A stretch of 62,353 nt of DNA from Micromonospora sp. HK10 (GTDB lineage Bacteria; Actinomycetota; Actinomycetes; Mycobacteriales; Micromonosporaceae), in assembly GCF_000982955.1 (NCBI RefSeq), contig NZ_KQ058809.1, positions 1 through 62,353 of the forward strand. The letters are read 5' to 3'. Below, piece after piece: positions 61,792 to 62,353 of the stretch. The stretch's first letter is position 1. Each line of letters opens with the position of its first letter. A program made the translations under genes and the position numbers. The notes below the pieces were generated by a model, which ran no database searches, was not told the origin of the DNA, and saw nothing but the letters and a program-made list of their open reading frames with translations.

Positions 61792-62232
61792 ATGAAGGAC
61801 ACACCAGCCGACCAGGCCGAGGCCGCAGCCTCACACCTGATCCAAACGAGGCTCCGAACCCTCTTCGAGGCCCGCACCGAAGGTCGGCCACCTTACACAG
61901 AGGCCGAGGTTGCCCGGGAGCTCACCAAGGCCGGCCACCGCATCACCGCCGAGGGCATCCGCAACCTGCTGCGCGCACCTCGAATCAACCCCAAAGCATC
62001 CACGCTCCGCGCGCTCGCCCAGTTCTTCGACGTGCCCGCCGGCTACCTCCTCGGCGACCAGGAAGAACCCGAAGAACACAGCCGGCGCGTCCGCGTGATG
62101 GCGCGATCCATCACCAGGCTCTCACCCGCCGCCCAAGACGGCATCGCCGTGATCATCGACAACCTTCTACGAGTTGAGGAAACAGCCCGAGGGGGGCGAC
62201 AGCAAGACGCCAAGCCACCAACCTGGCCCTGA
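61792..62232 (+). CDS. XRE-family transcriptional regulator
   Basis: 146 residues. HTH region ARELTKAGHRITAEGIRNLL (about 41-60), followed by TLRALAQFFDVPAGYLLGD, the classic XRE end of the domain. ATG 61792 lies 5 bases after a GGGGGA site. These regulators repress element transfer and are commonly paired with an ImmA/IrrE peptidase; the window's only such peptidase is at the left end, in the same orientation. It diverges from the transfer operon, so it probably controls it. Confidence 0.85.
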   Translation: MKDTPADQAEAAASHLIQTRLRTLFEARTEGRPPYTEAEVARELTKAGHRITAEGIRNLLRAPRINPKASTLRALAQFFDVPAGYLLGDQEEPEEHSRRVRVMARSITRLSPAAQDGIAVIIDNLLRVEETARGGRQQDAKPPTWP

Positions 62233-62353
62233 GCAGGAACCAGGCGGCTCAAGGCAATAGGCCCACATCTGCTAGGGGCCCTCGCAGCCGGCGACGTCGG
62301 CCGCGGCCTGCGTCCAGCCTCGCCAGTCCCAGGTTGCGTCCGCTGGAGTGGTG
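62233..62353. other. Right-end non-coding tail
   Basis: 121 bases after the XRE gene. No gene or terminator is clear. Confidence 0.4.

Noticed and set aside
1..62353. Integrase, transposase, tRNA attachment site, CRISPR array
   Set aside because: I looked for each through the predicted proteins and intergenic DNA and found none I could support, so no att site or insertion sequence is claimed.

Overview
The window is high-GC actinobacterial DNA. The gene families (SCO6880/SCO6881-type transfer genes, a MobF relaxase, GPP34, XRE plus ImmA/IrrE) suggest Micromonosporaceae or a relative; that placement is inference. I see no rRNA, tRNA, CRISPR array, transposase or integrase. Much of the window looks like accessory DNA: a conjugative plasmid, or most of an integrative conjugative element (ICE), carrying specialised-metabolism cargo.

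Layout. 0.1-7.6 kb: ImmA/IrrE-type peptidase, a membrane GGDEF-EAL protein with both active-site motifs degenerate, a P-loop kinase, an HTH regulator and an APH-fold phosphotransferase. 7.7-14.8 kb: a complete glutamyl-tRNA synthetase facing a tightly coupled minus-strand operon (radical SAM enzyme, archaeal-type S-adenosylmethionine synthetase, GAMT-like methyltransferase, PhyH dioxygenase, FkbM methyltransferase, ATP-grasp-like protein). I do not recognise this set as a known pathway. 15.0-21.8 kb: amino-acid permease, acetamidase/formamidase, GPP34, GNAT and several regulators.

21.8-31.3 kb is the most unusual part. It starts with a 590-base region rich in inverted repeats. Then follow short, mostly single-gene units (DUF932-like, ParB-like, a diguanylate cyclase and unknowns). 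Six of these genes share one RNA leader: a hairpin whose loop ACGGC(G)AAC is constant while the stem sequence changes with pairing kept, then a C/A-rich linker, then the ribosome binding site. Several units end in strong hairpins. 31.3-36.2 kb holds a small basic protein and a large MobF relaxase-helicase. 36.4-39.2 kb holds an HNH-like protein, an unknown protein and a decayed gene.

39.4-46.1 kb is a probable cyclitol or aminocyclitol cluster: sugar-phosphate cyclase, class III aminotransferase, zinc dehydrogenase, short-chain dehydrogenase, phosphoheptose-isomerase-like protein, APH-like kinase and GT2 glycosyltransferase. 46.4-49.6 kb is a MarR-controlled pair of transporters. 49.8-61.5 kb is a minus-strand conjugation operon: ParA-like protein, pilin-like membrane protein, SCO6881- and SCO6880-like proteins, VirB4-like ATPase, VirD4/TraD-like coupling protein with a damaged Walker A, small coupled genes, a lipoprotein and a lysozyme/M23 cell-wall hydrolase. 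An XRE regulator follows at the right end.

The relaxase, coupling protein, transfer ATPase and wall hydrolase would together move the DNA. The leader-linked genes look like its maintenance and control module, probably co-regulated after transcription. The radical-SAM and cyclitol clusters look like cargo.
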